Of a stretch of DNA of 30,150 nt, positions 8,589 to 17,638 are shown piece after piece. This DNA comes from Pirellulaceae bacterium. GTDB lineage: Bacteria; Planctomycetota; Planctomycetia; Pirellulales; Pirellulaceae. The DNA lies in contig JAKVBZ010000063.1 in NCBI GenBank assembly GCA_022448645.1, forward strand, positions 1 to 30,150, written 5' to 3'. Position numbers and translations under genes: made by a program. Position 1 is the stretch's first letter. Each line of letters begins with the position of its first letter. The notes under the pieces were generated by a model. That model had not been told where the DNA came from. It worked only from the letters and a program-made list of their open reading frames with translations, and searched no databases.

Positions 8589-10043
8589 TCAGGACTTGGA
8601 CATGGTCGTAGCCGTAGTGCTCGACGTGGCCTTGGTCAATTGACCGTCGACGTCGTTGGCTACGATGACCCCGTAATTGATGGCACCCAACCAACCCGAC
8701 ATGATAATTCCGACGCTACCCGCATGGTACAGTCCAGCTACCTGCTCGGGTAGGGATCGACTGACCGACAAGCCTTCGAATTTGGTGCCAAAACTGCCTC
8801 CCTGTACATGCCGCGTGTAATGTTGGAAGGTGACTGGTGTCGAGGCTTCGACGTGATCCATTCGTGTGCGCGCATTGGGAACGTATTGCTCGATGGCATC
8901 CAACGTGTCGTCGATCAGATCCTGTTTGCTGAGTTCATATTCCTCGGGCGATAGAGAATTCCAGTCTTCAAAATTGGCATTGGTGCTCGAGACGACAAGA
9001 GACCGGGCCCGACCTTGTGGCCTTGTCCTGGGATAGTAGAACGAAAATGTTCGGCTGGTAATATCTCGGCTCAGTAACAGGTCTGTGCGGAATTCCGGCG
9101 CCGTAGAGCTAAACAATAAATCTCCGGTCGACTCTTCTAATTCCTCGTCGGGCTTCAGCGCCATGTAGACTTGGGTGCTCGAGTTGTTGACCCGCACCTC
9201 CTTAGCCTCGTCGAGAAAATTGCGGTCAAACGGTTCTTCTCCTACCAGTCGGAAGATCGTTGACAGTAAGTTGGCGTTCGAGACAACCGCTCGCGTCCGA
9301 ATGACACGGCCACCCACTTCTACTGCCGCGACTCGATCATGGCGCACGTGAATCCGCTCCACATCACATCGAATCCGGACATCCACATTATTTCGTTGTA
9401 GCTCTTGATGCATCAATTGGATCAGGCGGTCCGTTCCACCTTCGAACGTAAAAACTCCTTTAGACATGAAATTGGAAAAAACAATGCCGTACGTGATGGC
9501 AGGGTCTTCCAGGGTGGAACCATTGGCATAGGTGATGGGTTCCATTAACAACCTTACGATGTCCGTCCGACCAGGGAAGTATTGCTCGAACAATTGGCCT
9601 GTTGTAAGTGATTGATCGTCATAAAAATTCATCCCCCGAGCCGCATCAAAAAATGCAGTAACCTGGTCGGGCTCCACACCAAACTGCTGGGTCAGCAGGC
9701 GAGTGAAGTCATCTCGGTTGTAGCTGGTCGTCAGGGAAAACATTGGATTGTCAAACCGTATGTTCTTCAGCTGGACAATAGAATCGGCGATCTGGCGAGT
9801 CCAATAGCGACGGCAACTTTTGATCATGCCTGCCGGAAAACCGTGCAAGGAGATATCGAAGATGTGACCGCCAGGCCGTTTAAACCAGGTAGCAAGACCA
9901 CCTAATTTATAATGCTGTTCCAATAGCAATACCGAATGCCCGGCTCGACCCAGCACATTAGCACAGGTTAAACCGGCCAAACCACTGCCAATCACGACGA
10001 CATCATAGTAGTCGCGTGCACCTTTTAGAAAATCTTTAGACAT
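8589..10043 (-). CDS. CrtI/CrtISO-like FAD oxidoreductase (second copy)
   Basis: A 484-residue flavoprotein of the phytoene desaturase/carotenoid isomerase superfamily; members desaturate, saturate or isomerise polyenes or long isoprenoid chains. The N-terminal dinucleotide motif is [11 protein letters not shown] (15-25) with the ribose-binding acid at Glu42 in [11 protein letters not shown]. The C-terminal flavin region shows [21 protein letters not shown]. Next to an ACP and fatty-acid enzymes, the substrate is more likely an acyl chain than a carotenoid; no phytoene synthase gene is nearby. I chose the ATG at 10043, 17 bp after the upstream stop. A TTG at 10079 would add 12 residues and overlap the previous gene. 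The last residues ([13 protein letters not shown]) are a low-complexity tail. The paralogue next door suggests two sequential or heteromeric steps. Confidence 0.85.
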   Translation of the reverse strand: MSKDFLKGARDYYDVVVIGSGLAGLTCANVLGRAGHSVLLLEQHYKLGGLATWFKRPGGHIFDISLHGFPAGMIKSCRRYWTRQIADSIVQLKNIRFDNPMFSLTTSYNRDDFTRLLTQQFGVEPDQVTAFFDAARGMNFYDDQSLTTGQLFEQYFPGRTDIVRLLMEPITYANGSTLEDPAITYGIVFSNFMSKGVFTFEGGTDRLIQLMHQELQRNNVDVRIRCDVERIHVRHDRVAAVEVGGRVIRTRAVVSNANLLSTIFRLVGEEPFDRNFLDEAKEVRVNNSSTQVYMALKPDEELEESTGDLLFSSTAPEFRTDLLLSRDITSRTFSFYYPRTRPQGRARSLVVSSTNANFEDWNSLSPEEYELSKQDLIDDTLDAIEQYVPNARTRMDHVEASTPVTFQHYTRHVQGGSFGTKFEGLSVSRSLPEQVAGLYHAGSVGIIMSGWLGAINYGVIVANDVDGQLTKATSSTTATTMSKS

Positions 10044-10060
10044 ACAATTTCGGGTTCGCT

Positions 10061-11455
10061 CTAAGCCGTTCGCAAACAATATCGGTTCGCCATGGTAATG
10101 CCACTCACAATAGAACCTATGATACCGACATAACCCTGGTCTGTCCCGCAGATGTAGAGGTTTTCGAGTGGTGTTGTTCCGTCTAAATGTTTGTCTGGGG
10201 CTCCATACACTGCACCATTTTCGTGCCAGGTAAACCGGCGAATCGTTTTGGGCGTAAAGAAATCAGTGGCGACGATGTGCCGACGGAAATCTGGCATGAA
10301 TCGCACAGACGATGCTACGATTCGGTCAAGCCAACGTAGTTTCTCTAATCGGTATTCTTCTTCCGGCATTTCAAACCAGCGTTGATGATTGGCCAGTGCT
10401 GTCACGCGAATCGTACCTTCGTCCAACTGCCCGGGTTCTCCATCCACATGTCCGTACTGGTAATTGTTAGGGGAAGCAATGACCCCCGTACGTACATCAC
10501 ATGTCTGGCTTGGGTTTTGCCAGGTAAAGTCTTTTGAATCGTTAAAGAAGACGATCGTGGATCGGTGTCCTAATTGTTCTGGTTGTCGATCCAGAGTCAT
10601 CATGGCCTCCACGAAGGAGAGCTGCCCGGCGGGGTTGTCATGAACCACCGTGTCGCCACACATCCGGAGAGTTTCATGCCAACCAGCTGATGAGAGAATA
10701 CGCCGACCACTGATTTCCCCACCATCGTCAAGGACAACTCCGCAGGCCTTTTCGTTTTCGTGAACAATCTGCTGGACGCCGTGTCGTAACTTTAATTCGC
10801 CCCCCAGTGATCGAAAACGACGTACCAGGTTCTTCAGAATCAATCGTACCCCCAGCAACGGACGGGCCAGGCCTTCTAAGAAAATACTGCGAAACATAAT
10901 GGAAAACATCCCAAAGTCCATGTCTTTCTCACGCGCGTTCCCGTACCACATCATAGGACACAGTAGCATCTCGACCAGCAATGGATCGTGAATGGTTGCC
11001 GCCAGAATCTCTCGAGCAGACATGTCAAACGTGGAAGACTCCAAATCATCGTATTCGACAATCTTTCCCAATAGTTCTGCGAAACGATCTTTTTCGGCAG
11101 GGAAGTATTTGTGGATTTCACTTTCCAACAGACCAAAATCGTTGTTGAACTCTAGAGTGACATCGGGAAAAGCGATTTTTGAGCCAATTTGGGGTGCCAG
11201 AGAAAAATCTTCCCAGCGGAATCTTAACTGACGCAGTAATCTGGCGAGCGGACCCTTTTTGGTGCCACGCGGCGTAAAGTTCGTGACGGCATGCAGTCCC
11301 ACGTCGTAATCACGACCGTCCAATCGGTAAAAAGAGTTCAGGCCACCGATTGTATAGTGCCGTTCGAGAATGCAGACACGCTGGTCGTAATGCGCCAGTC
11401 GAATGCCAGCCGCTAGTCCCGACATGCCGGCGCCGATAATAATCGTATCGTACAT
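10061..11455 (-). CDS. CrtI/CrtISO-like FAD oxidoreductase (first copy)
   Basis: A 464-residue flavoprotein of the same superfamily as its downstream neighbour but clearly divergent from it. The FAD motif [13 protein letters not shown] is at 5-17, Glu31 is in [11 protein letters not shown], and the C-terminal flavin segment reads [16 protein letters not shown]. The middle region has an aromatic and Met-rich patch ([10 protein letters not shown], then [12 protein letters not shown]), consistent with a lipophilic tunnel. Position between ACP (86 bp) and the second copy (17 bp) points to work on ACP-bound or freshly released acyl chains; this is inference from context. Similar pairs of phytoene-desaturase homologues next to fab genes have been proposed for ladderane synthesis in anammox planctomycetes, and for polyene formation elsewhere. 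Confidence 0.85.
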   Translation of the reverse strand: MYDTIIIGAGMSGLAAGIRLAHYDQRVCILERHYTIGGLNSFYRLDGRDYDVGLHAVTNFTPRGTKKGPLARLLRQLRFRWEDFSLAPQIGSKIAFPDVTLEFNNDFGLLESEIHKYFPAEKDRFAELLGKIVEYDDLESSTFDMSAREILAATIHDPLLVEMLLCPMMWYGNAREKDMDFGMFSIMFRSIFLEGLARPLLGVRLILKNLVRRFRSLGGELKLRHGVQQIVHENEKACGVVLDDGGEISGRRILSSAGWHETLRMCGDTVVHDNPAGQLSFVEAMMTLDRQPEQLGHRSTIVFFNDSKDFTWQNPSQTCDVRTGVIASPNNYQYGHVDGEPGQLDEGTIRVTALANHQRWFEMPEEEYRLEKLRWLDRIVASSVRFMPDFRRHIVATDFFTPKTIRRFTWHENGAVYGAPDKHLDGTTPLENLYICGTDQGYVGIIGSIVSGITMANRYCLRTA

Positions 11456-11541
11456 GGGAGTACCCGCGCGACAAAGGGATCCGTTTTCCGTCCGGAGGGA
11501 ATTTGCTAGTGGCCCTCCTTCAAGCCGATGGAAAGCGCGCT

Positions 11542-11805
11542 TTACGACACGCGCGCCACGTCTTTCAGCAGGGGCTCAAGATAGGTGACTGTCGACTGCA
11601 TGCTCGCCAATGCTCCGTAATCTTCTTCAGGGATTTGGATTTTATGTCGTTTGCGCAGTTCCATCACGATATCGAGAAAATCCATGCTGTCCAGTTCCAC
11701 CTGATCACGAAAGGCGATTTCGTCCTGCAGGTCGCTAAGATCTTCGTCAGGAGCGATGTCGTTTAATATGTCAATAATCTCTTCGCGGATTTCTGAGCTT
11801 GTCAT
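11542..11805 (-). CDS. Acyl carrier protein
   Basis: An 87-residue acidic acyl carrier protein. The phosphopantetheine attachment site is DSMDF with Ser40, a close match to the usual DSLD/E. The surrounding helices have normal spacing (EIREEIIDILNDIAPD before; DIVMELRKRHKIQIPEEDY after). GGAG about nine bases before the ATG supports the start. It lies 24 bp after the fabF-like gene, so the two are almost certainly co-transcribed and likely work as a pair. A dedicated carrier is the strongest sign that the cluster builds its own acyl chain apart from housekeeping fatty-acid synthesis. Confidence 0.93.
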   Translation of the reverse strand: MTSSEIREEIIDILNDIAPDEDLSDLQDEIAFRDQVELDSMDFLDIVMELRKRHKIQIPEEDYGALASMQSTVTYLEPLLKDVARVS

Positions 11806-11829
11806 CCAGATTTCTCCAAAACTATTTTC

Positions 11830-13092
11830 TTACACTCTTTTGACTATGACTACCGAATTAATACCAAGCATGCCGAACGAGTTATTCAGGATGTAGTCCA
11901 CACGTCCCACTTTCCGAGATTCGTTCATCACCAAGCCAGGAAGGGCACACTGCTCATCCAATCGGTCGATGTTAATCGTGGCATGGCACATCTCGTCCTG
12001 AAAGCCGACCATGTTCCCGGCCAATTCCAGCGACCCGGCCGCGCCCATCGCGTGACCAATAAAACTCTTTGTATTATTAAAAAAAGTATTTTTGCACTGA
12101 TCACCAAAGACATCCTGCAAAGCCAGACATTCTTGAGCATCCCCCGTGGCGGTACCCGTCGCATGCGTACTGACAATGCCGATCTGTTCAGCTGCCAGAC
12201 CCGCTTTACGAAGTGCCGTTCGAATGCACTTGGCTTGCTGTTGTGGATTGGGCAATACAAAATCCGAAGCGTCACTGTTCAGTGCGTAACCGACAACTTC
12301 TGCATAGATTGTGGCGCCCCGTTTACGAGCATCACTCAGTCGTTCGAGGGTGTACAAACAGCCTCCCTCAGCCACAACAATGCCAGAGCGGTCAGCGTCG
12401 AACGGCCGTGATGCTCGTACGGGATCTTCGTGTTCCGCCAACGCTCCTTGACTCTTAAAGCTAGCGAAGATGCCGAAGGTGTGAATGCTTTCGGAAACTC
12501 CACCCGCCAATGCCAAATCACATTCGTCTAGCAACAGCATTTGCAATCCCTGAATCACACCGGCATTTCCCGCAGCACAGGCTGCACCAATCGTGTAGTG
12601 CGGTCCTGTAATCCCCAAGTTCAGAGAGATTTCACCAGCCGGATTGTTGGCCACCGTACGTGGATTATGGTGGTGTGACCAAAAACTGGTGTCGTAGTCA
12701 TATCCTTTGAGTTCATGGATCTCGTTTTCTGTCTCGACGTTCCCGTGTTCAGTCACGCCAACATAAATCCCAACGCGATCTTTGTCAGTGTTTTCCCAAT
12801 CAATGCCCGCGTCCGAGATGGCTTCTTGGGCACAATAGATGCCAATGCTGCCCGCTCTCGTACCGCGGCGGACGGCCTTTCGAGACTGATAACGCTGCTC
12901 GTCGTAATCGCAAATTCCGGCTAGCGTGTCGCCCACATAGCGAATGTTGTAGGGAGAGACGCCACTCACGCCATTGAGTAGGTTCTCACGAAATTCACGG
13001 TAGGAATTACCATTGGGGGATGTCAAACCGATACCCGTCACCACAACCCTCAAGTGGTCAGGAAGCTGCGAGCCTGGTGTATTGGCAATCAT
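11830..13092 (-). CDS. fabF: Beta-ketoacyl-ACP synthase II-type (FabF-like)
   Basis: A thiolase-fold condensing enzyme of 420 residues that elongates an acyl chain with malonyl-ACP. The Cys-His-His triad is complete: Cys172 in GAACAAGNAG, His310 in THATGTATGD and His347 in GHAMGAAGS, the pattern of decarboxylating elongation synthases. It therefore does not look like a chain-length factor, nor like OleA, which belongs to the KAS III/thiolase group. An insertion around 115-145 (VTEHGNVETENEIHE, then SHHHNPRT) may shape the acyl pocket; that is inference. The ATG follows AGGGATG. It opens the tightly spaced second part of the cluster, with ACP 24 bp downstream. Confidence 0.92.
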   Translation of the reverse strand: MIANTPGSQLPDHLRVVVTGIGLTSPNGNSYREFRENLLNGVSGVSPYNIRYVGDTLAGICDYDEQRYQSRKAVRRGTRAGSIGIYCAQEAISDAGIDWENTDKDRVGIYVGVTEHGNVETENEIHELKGYDYDTSFWSHHHNPRTVANNPAGEISLNLGITGPHYTIGAACAAGNAGVIQGLQMLLLDECDLALAGGVSESIHTFGIFASFKSQGALAEHEDPVRASRPFDADRSGIVVAEGGCLYTLERLSDARKRGATIYAEVVGYALNSDASDFVLPNPQQQAKCIRTALRKAGLAAEQIGIVSTHATGTATGDAQECLALQDVFGDQCKNTFFNNTKSFIGHAMGAAGSLELAGNMVGFQDEMCHATINIDRLDEQCALPGLVMNESRKVGRVDYILNNSFGMLGINSVVIVKRV

Positions 13093-13320
13093 ACAAACAT
13101 CCCTGTCAAGAATTCCTGCTCGACAAGTAGGTTACGAAGAATGGCGTCCGATGCAGCAACGTGATACAAGCCGACGCGTGTATCGAAGATAGTCCTCGCG
13201 TGGTAACGGACGGCTCGCGTGGCTGATGAAACTGGCCAACGACAAACGTTGAAGTTATCGCTTCTGAGCCGAATTGGCAACCGCCACCCTTGTCGTTCTG
13301 TAATGGCAAGGTTTGACTTC

Positions 13321-14313
13321 TCAGCCTAAATCCCACCACTGAGACAGCCGGCGCATGCCTTCTTTCGTAGTTATTTCAGGGACAAACCCAAAATCACGGC
13401 GAGCAGCCGAAATGTTAAAGTGGTGGGAAGTTGCCAATTGTGACGCCAAAAAACGCGTCATCGGCGGTTCTCCTGAAAGATTCAGCAGCCGATAGGCCCA
13501 CTCCAGCGAGTGCCCCAGTCGCCATGCCGTACGCTTAGAAATCGACCGTGTCACCGGTCCCAGGTCCACTTGGGCAAGCAACTCGTCAATCCACTGCCAA
13601 CAACCCACCGGTTCTCCCTGACTAAGGAAATACGCCTTTCCAGACACTGCAGAACCCAGTCGCAGAGCGTCACAGGCTCGCAAATGGGCGGTGGCGGCAT
13701 TCTCGACGTAAATCATGTCGACCAAATTAGATCCGTCTCCCACACGGCGCAATCGGCCACGCCTTGCGCGGTCAACCAGCCTAGGAACCAAATGTCCGTC
13801 TCGGGGGCCCCAGATCAAGTGGGGCCGAAGCGAACACGTGAACATGTCATGTCGTCCGTTGCTCGCCAGCACTTCCTGTTCGGCAAGTGCTTTGCTGTGT
13901 GGATAGTGACATAACCACCGACTCGGATACGGGGCAGACTCGTCAACATTGATTTGATCCGTTCCGTCAAACGTGACACTTGGACTGCTAGTGTAGACAA
14001 ATCGTTTGACACCCGCCAATTGTCCGGATCGTAACAGGTTTCGAGTACCTAAGGTGTTGATCCCGTAGTAGTACTTCCAGGGTCCCCAAATACCTGCCAC
14101 ACCTGCTACATGAAAAACTGCCTCCATATCGCGACAAGCAGCATCGGTAGTAGCGGGATTTTGTAGATCTCCTATGTGATTTTCGACTCCCAGGTCCGCC
14201 AATTCGGGTGCTGTCCGGCGCGACAGATTGCGAACTTGGTCTCCACGTTCTATGAGCTGCTCGACAATGTATCGGCCCAGGAATCCGTTGCCCCCGGTCA
14301 CTAACACACGCAC
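13321..14313 (-). CDS. oleD: OleD-like 2-alkyl-3-oxoacyl reductase (extended SDR)
   Basis: OleD reduces the beta-keto acid formed by head-to-head condensation of two acyl chains to a beta-hydroxy acid, using NADPH. This 330-residue protein has the extended-SDR motif VTGGNGFLG near the N-terminus, VYTSSPSV, and YPHSK as the catalytic Tyr-x3-Lys. Stretches I associate with OleD are RPHLIWGPRD, HLVPRLVDRAR, RRVGDGSNLVD, GEPPMTRF and FNISAARRDFGF. The start is a GTG at 14313 with AAGGAG six bases upstream; a longer ORF from 14358 has no such support. It overlaps the oleC-like gene by 13 bases, so translation is probably coupled. The general 3-beta-HSD/epimerase family is the fallback call. Confidence 0.87.
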   Translation of the reverse strand: MRVLVTGGNGFLGRYIVEQLIERGDQVRNLSRRTAPELADLGVENHIGDLQNPATTDAACRDMEAVFHVAGVAGIWGPWKYYYGINTLGTRNLLRSGQLAGVKRFVYTSSPSVTFDGTDQINVDESAPYPSRWLCHYPHSKALAEQEVLASNGRHDMFTCSLRPHLIWGPRDGHLVPRLVDRARRGRLRRVGDGSNLVDMIYVENAATAHLRACDALRLGSAVSGKAYFLSQGEPVGCWQWIDELLAQVDLGPVTRSISKRTAWRLGHSLEWAYRLLNLSGEPPMTRFLASQLATSHHFNISAARRDFGFVPEITTKEGMRRLSQWWDLG

Positions 14314-15995
14314 TTCGAGCTCCTTGCTGTTTCGTACAGAGTTTGTTCTACCGCCCACTTTGCCAGTTTTTCACGAAAGATCTTGGAATTATGTCTGATA
14401 TCGACGGGAAAATCCGGATGAACAAGATAGTGGCGTATGCCCTCCGTATGGGAATGCTTCGCTGCCAGGATGCCCAGTTCGTTGATCAACTGCTCCCTTT
14501 CGTCCGAGATCTCTTCACGGGCATGATCGAGTTCTACGATCAAGACCGGCAGCTGCTCACCTGGCGATCCCAGCCCGACAAGAGCGGATCGAAATACAGA
14601 CGGATGTTCGTTGAAAATCGCTTCACAGGGTACCGTATACAACGTTCCTGCGGGCGATTGCACTCGATGAGCCTTGCGTCCACAGAACCAAAACCGCTGG
14701 TGTGTGTCCAAATAACCTACGTCGCCCATCCGGTGCCAAACACGATCACCGACGGCAATTTTTCCGGCAGCATTGGCTTCTGTGCGAGTGACGTAGGCAT
14801 CTGTAACGACGGCACCTGTCACGATCAGTTCACCTATTTCGCCTGGTGGCATCTCGATCACATCTTCCAATTGTTCGATCGGATCATCAGAAATACGAAT
14901 TACTTTCCAATCGATTCCGGAAAACCTCCTACCGACACAAGTCCCTCCGCCATCACGCGTCTTGGCGGCCGTATCATCGAGTATTTCCGCAGCGCCGATG
15001 CTCGCAACAGGCAGGGCTTCGGTGGCACCATACGGAGTAAACATTTCTCCATCCGATGCAATCATGTCTGTTACACCTCGTAACACTCTTGGTGGCACGG
15101 GGGCTCCGGCCGATAAGACCCGTTTTAACGTCGGCAACCGTATCTCATGACGTTTTCCGTATTGCGCTACTACGTTCCACAATGCCGGTGACCCAAATGC
15201 CTGAGTTACCTGCCAATCCTCGACAGCTTCAATGATGTTTCTGGGATTCACCTGTGCGGGACGTGTGGGGTCCATGTCCGGAATGACAGTTGTTACACCC
15301 ATGGCACAGTTAAACAGCGCAAACAGGGGGAAACCTGGCAGATCAATTTCGCCCGGCTGAATGTCGTAGGTGTCTCGTAATTGATCGACTTGAGCCTGGA
15401 AGTTGCCGTGGCGATACCCCACGCCCTTGGGCGGGCCAGTACTGCCCGTCGTAAAAATGATCGCCGCAGGTGTGTCGGCAGAACTCTGTAGAGGAAGCGG
15501 CGTGGCCGGACTATCGGCCCGGAACTGGTCTACCGTGGGTCCTCCCCAAAACCACCGGCGCCCAACGGTAACGTTGAATCTGGCGTTGGGAAATCGTCGC
15601 CTCAACAACACTCGTGCGGCCTGCACAATGGACAGGCCGAGAAAGCCATCCGGATTCACCTGCTCGATACAATCCAGCAAATGACGGCGGCCCATACCCG
15701 GATCAATCAGCACCACCACTGCGCCTACTTTGAACAGAGCAAAGGTGAGTGAAATGAATTCGATCCCAGGCCGAACCATCAAGACCAATCGCATGCCCTC
15801 TTGCACTCCCATACCGCGTAACCCGTTTGCCAGGCGGTTGGAGTCTTCGTCGAGTTCGCGAAACGTGCAGGTTAAATATTTCCGGCGACCATTGGCCTTT
15901 CTTCCCTGAGGGACAGCGATGGCGATGCCGTGGGGCATGTTCTCAGCTGTTCGACTCAGCTGGTGGCCTACATTGATAAAATGAGGTGAGGACAT
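14301..15995 (-). CDS. oleC: OleC-like AMP-dependent ligase (beta-lactone synthetase)
   Basis: A 564-residue member of the acyl-adenylate-forming family. OleC uses ATP to convert a 2-alkyl-3-hydroxy acid to a beta-lactone, which OleB then decarboxylates to an olefin. The ATP-binding loop TTGSTGPPK is at 182-190 and YGATEALP at 322-329. The hinge reads GDVGYLDTHQRFWFCGRKAH, and a late Lys lies in HNSKIFREKLAKW. FPLFALFN with TVIPDMDPTRPA (222-247) is a block I associate specifically with OleC rather than ordinary acyl-CoA synthetases. It overlaps the oleD-like gene, as in known ole operons. OleA and OleB are not seen here. Other beta-lactone-forming ligases are the main alternative. No clear SD precedes the ATG. 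It appears to be the first gene of the cluster. Confidence 0.87.
   Translation of the reverse strand: MSSPHFINVGHQLSRTAENMPHGIAIAVPQGRKANGRRKYLTCTFRELDEDSNRLANGLRGMGVQEGMRLVLMVRPGIEFISLTFALFKVGAVVVLIDPGMGRRHLLDCIEQVNPDGFLGLSIVQAARVLLRRRFPNARFNVTVGRRWFWGGPTVDQFRADSPATPLPLQSSADTPAAIIFTTGSTGPPKGVGYRHGNFQAQVDQLRDTYDIQPGEIDLPGFPLFALFNCAMGVTTVIPDMDPTRPAQVNPRNIIEAVEDWQVTQAFGSPALWNVVAQYGKRHEIRLPTLKRVLSAGAPVPPRVLRGVTDMIASDGEMFTPYGATEALPVASIGAAEILDDTAAKTRDGGGTCVGRRFSGIDWKVIRISDDPIEQLEDVIEMPPGEIGELIVTGAVVTDAYVTRTEANAAGKIAVGDRVWHRMGDVGYLDTHQRFWFCGRKAHRVQSPAGTLYTVPCEAIFNEHPSVFRSALVGLGSPGEQLPVLIVELDHAREEISDEREQLINELGILAAKHSHTEGIRHYLVHPDFPVDIRHNSKIFREKLAKWAVEQTLYETARSSKCVC
14320..14325 (-). promoter_or_regulatory. 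Ribosome-binding site fixing the GTG start of oleD
   Basis: AAGGAG on the minus strand with a six-base spacer to GTG at 14311-14313. It lies inside the 3' end of the oleC-like gene and decides between the GTG and the longer upstream ORF. Confidence 0.7.
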
Positions 15996-16233
15996 AAATT
16001 TGACGCAGTACGCCCTCTCTCTGGGGGCACTTCAGCGGTTTGAGTGGATGCAGGGAGGCGGTCCATCATAATGGATGTTTAGGATTGCTGCCGTCGAGCA
16101 CAGTCCCCAACCCTCAGGTTGCCATGACATCGACCGCTTCAAACCTGCCACCCCGTCTGACGATGAGCCTCCTCTGGGGGGCGAAGAGCGGAATTTCATT
16201 TTGGCCTAGCCGCCGACCGACCTGACGTTGCGA

Positions 16234-17124
16234 CTAGCGATGTTCGATTAGTTCTCTGACGTGCTGCAACACGAGTTGAGCCACGTCAACAGACAAGACT
16301 TGGCTGAGACGTTTCCATCCCGGGACTGCATTCACCTCCAGAACATACCACCGTCCATCCGTCCCGGGAAGCACGTCGACTCCGGCAATAGTGGCCCCCA
16401 CCGCCGACGCCGCTGTCCGAGCAATCTGTGCCAGGCGGTCGTCAATTTCCAACGGTTCCGCGCTCGCTCCTCGGCTTACATTGGTGCGCCAGTCGGCACT
16501 ATTGTACCGTTTCATGCCAAACATGCGATCGCCAATGGTCAGAACACGCCAGTCACTACCGGCGTGCGGTATGAACTCTTGTACATAGATGACAGCTCCC
16601 ATGCTTTCCAGCATACGAAAGGCTCGGTAGGCCAGATCATCATCAGAAACTCTCGTGATGCCTCGCCCCTCACTCCCAAACAAAGGTTTAATCACAACAT
16701 CACGTCCGAGTGATTCGAACGCAGTCAGTGCTTCGTCGCTCGTTTGGCAGGCAAATGTACGAGGCACGGTCAGGCCAGCTTCGGCCAATCGCAACAACGA
16801 CAGGAATTTATCGACTGCCGCTTCCATGGCTTTAGCGGAATTTACTACCACCCGACCGGCCGATTCCAGTCCGGCGAGGATGTCCATGCGAAATACGACT
16901 TGTTCGAGAGAACCAGGAGGCATCGTGCGCACCAGCATGGCGTCCATCTCGTGCACCGTCGGTTTGGCTGTCCCAGTTCCCGATGCCACCTGCAGACCAT
17001 CGGGCCCCAGATTGGCAGCCAGTGTTGAAAATGACACAGGCATGATTTCATGCTGGTCGGCAGCAGCCCTGCGAATATCCTGCAGGTACCAGCTGTTCGG
17101 ATTTGCTAAGACGGCAACTCGCAT
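16234..17124 (-). CDS. RimK-like ATP-grasp ligase, possibly for an H4MPT cofactor
   Basis: ATP-grasp ligases of this group join an amino acid, often glutamate, to a carboxylate through an acyl-phosphate. The 296-residue protein has a DKFLSL segment (105-110), the nucleotide loop VIKPLFGSEGRG (144-155), VQEFIP (181-186), the Asn-x-Ser-Arg-Gly element near 215-219, and metal ligands in GVD (248-250) and EVNAVPGW (263-270). It lies downstream of mch on the same strand, separated by 514 bp. In archaea a RimK homologue (MptN) adds glutamate to tetrahydromethanopterin, and methylotroph H4MPT gene clusters carry a RimK-like gene, so a cofactor role is the best inference. Ribosomal protein S6 modification is the alternative. 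Confidence 0.85.
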   Translation of the reverse strand: MRVAVLANPNSWYLQDIRRAAADQHEIMPVSFSTLAANLGPDGLQVASGTGTAKPTVHEMDAMLVRTMPPGSLEQVVFRMDILAGLESAGRVVVNSAKAMEAAVDKFLSLLRLAEAGLTVPRTFACQTSDEALTAFESLGRDVVIKPLFGSEGRGITRVSDDDLAYRAFRMLESMGAVIYVQEFIPHAGSDWRVLTIGDRMFGMKRYNSADWRTNVSRGASAEPLEIDDRLAQIARTAASAVGATIAGVDVLPGTDGRWYVLEVNAVPGWKRLSQVLSVDVAQLVLQHVRELIEHR

Positions 17125-17155
17125 AAACCATTTACCGAAAACTCGGAGCGGAGCA

Positions 17156-17185
17156 TTTTAAAAGGAGCTATCTTAAAAGGGGCTC
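17156..17185. repeat. Two-copy tandem 15-base repeat upstream of the ATP-grasp gene
   Basis: TTTTAAAAGGAGCTA (17156-17170) is followed at once by TCTTAAAAGGGGCTC (17171-17185), 12 of 15 bases identical. It lies 32-61 bases upstream of the ATP-grasp start, where a promoter or operator would be expected. Function unknown; it may be chance in AT-rich sequence. Confidence 0.4.
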
Positions 17186-17419
17186 TCGAAAACTACTGGA
17201 AGGCGGAGTTCACGCTTCCCGCCCACGAATTAGCTCGATCACAAAGTAATGCCAAATACACAAAATCCTGACCAGGGAAGTCAAGCCACCCAAAATCAGG
17301 GGCTAAATGTTCAACTTATTTCTAATTTCAATACAGATGTGACCCACGATCGTTTCAGCACCGATGATGACCTGGGAACAGCTTTCTCGTAGGAGCATTC
17401 GACGCTATCCAATAGAAAC

Positions 17420-17539
17420 TCAACCCATTGCTGCACAAACGAAATTCGCCAATATTTCTCTCCCCTCAGGTTTTTCTTGAAATCGCACGTTCTTGACGGA
17501 AGATTTCAGGGTTCGTTGGCGGTGGTTTTTTCGTGTCAT
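17420..17539 (-). CDS. Possible small basic protein (39 aa) downstream of mch
   Basis: I do not recognise this ORF. It begins at ATG 17539, five bases after AAGGAGG (17545-17551 on the minus strand), one of the best ribosome-binding sites in the window. The product starts MTRKNHRQRTLKSS, is strongly basic in its first half and ends NFVCAAMG. It lies 99 bp past the mch stop on the same strand, so it could share the mch transcript. An alternative ATG at 17543 in another frame gives a 25-residue peptide but sits too close to the SD. Short length and lack of recognised relatives keep confidence low. Confidence 0.35.
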   Translation of the reverse strand: MTRKNHRQRTLKSSVKNVRFQEKPEGREILANFVCAAMG

Positions 17540-17638
17540 TCATTCCTCCTTGTTGTACGCTTGCATGCTTACCGAGAATCACGCCATTACCACTTGGCCA
17601 TCCTTCCACGCCGATTCCACGGGCAGTATCACGCGCGC

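Larger units (their letters stand above)
17125..17638. other. Intergenic region between mch and the ATP-grasp gene
   Basis: This 514-base gap contains the tandem repeat at 17156-17185, one small minus-strand ORF with a good ribosome-binding site at 17420-17539, and otherwise AT-richer sequence with no ORF I would call. No clear terminator follows the mch stop, so readthrough into the small ORF and perhaps the ATP-grasp gene is possible. Confidence 0.5.

Noticed and set aside
14343..15083. Plus-strand 246-residue ORF opposite the oleC-like gene
   Set aside because: Antisense to a well-conserved adenylating enzyme; no recognisable domain.
16040..16225. Short ORFs between the ATP-grasp gene and the oleC-like gene
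   Set aside because: None has a ribosome-binding site or recognisable composition; the gap more likely holds the cluster promoter, which I could not locate with confidence.
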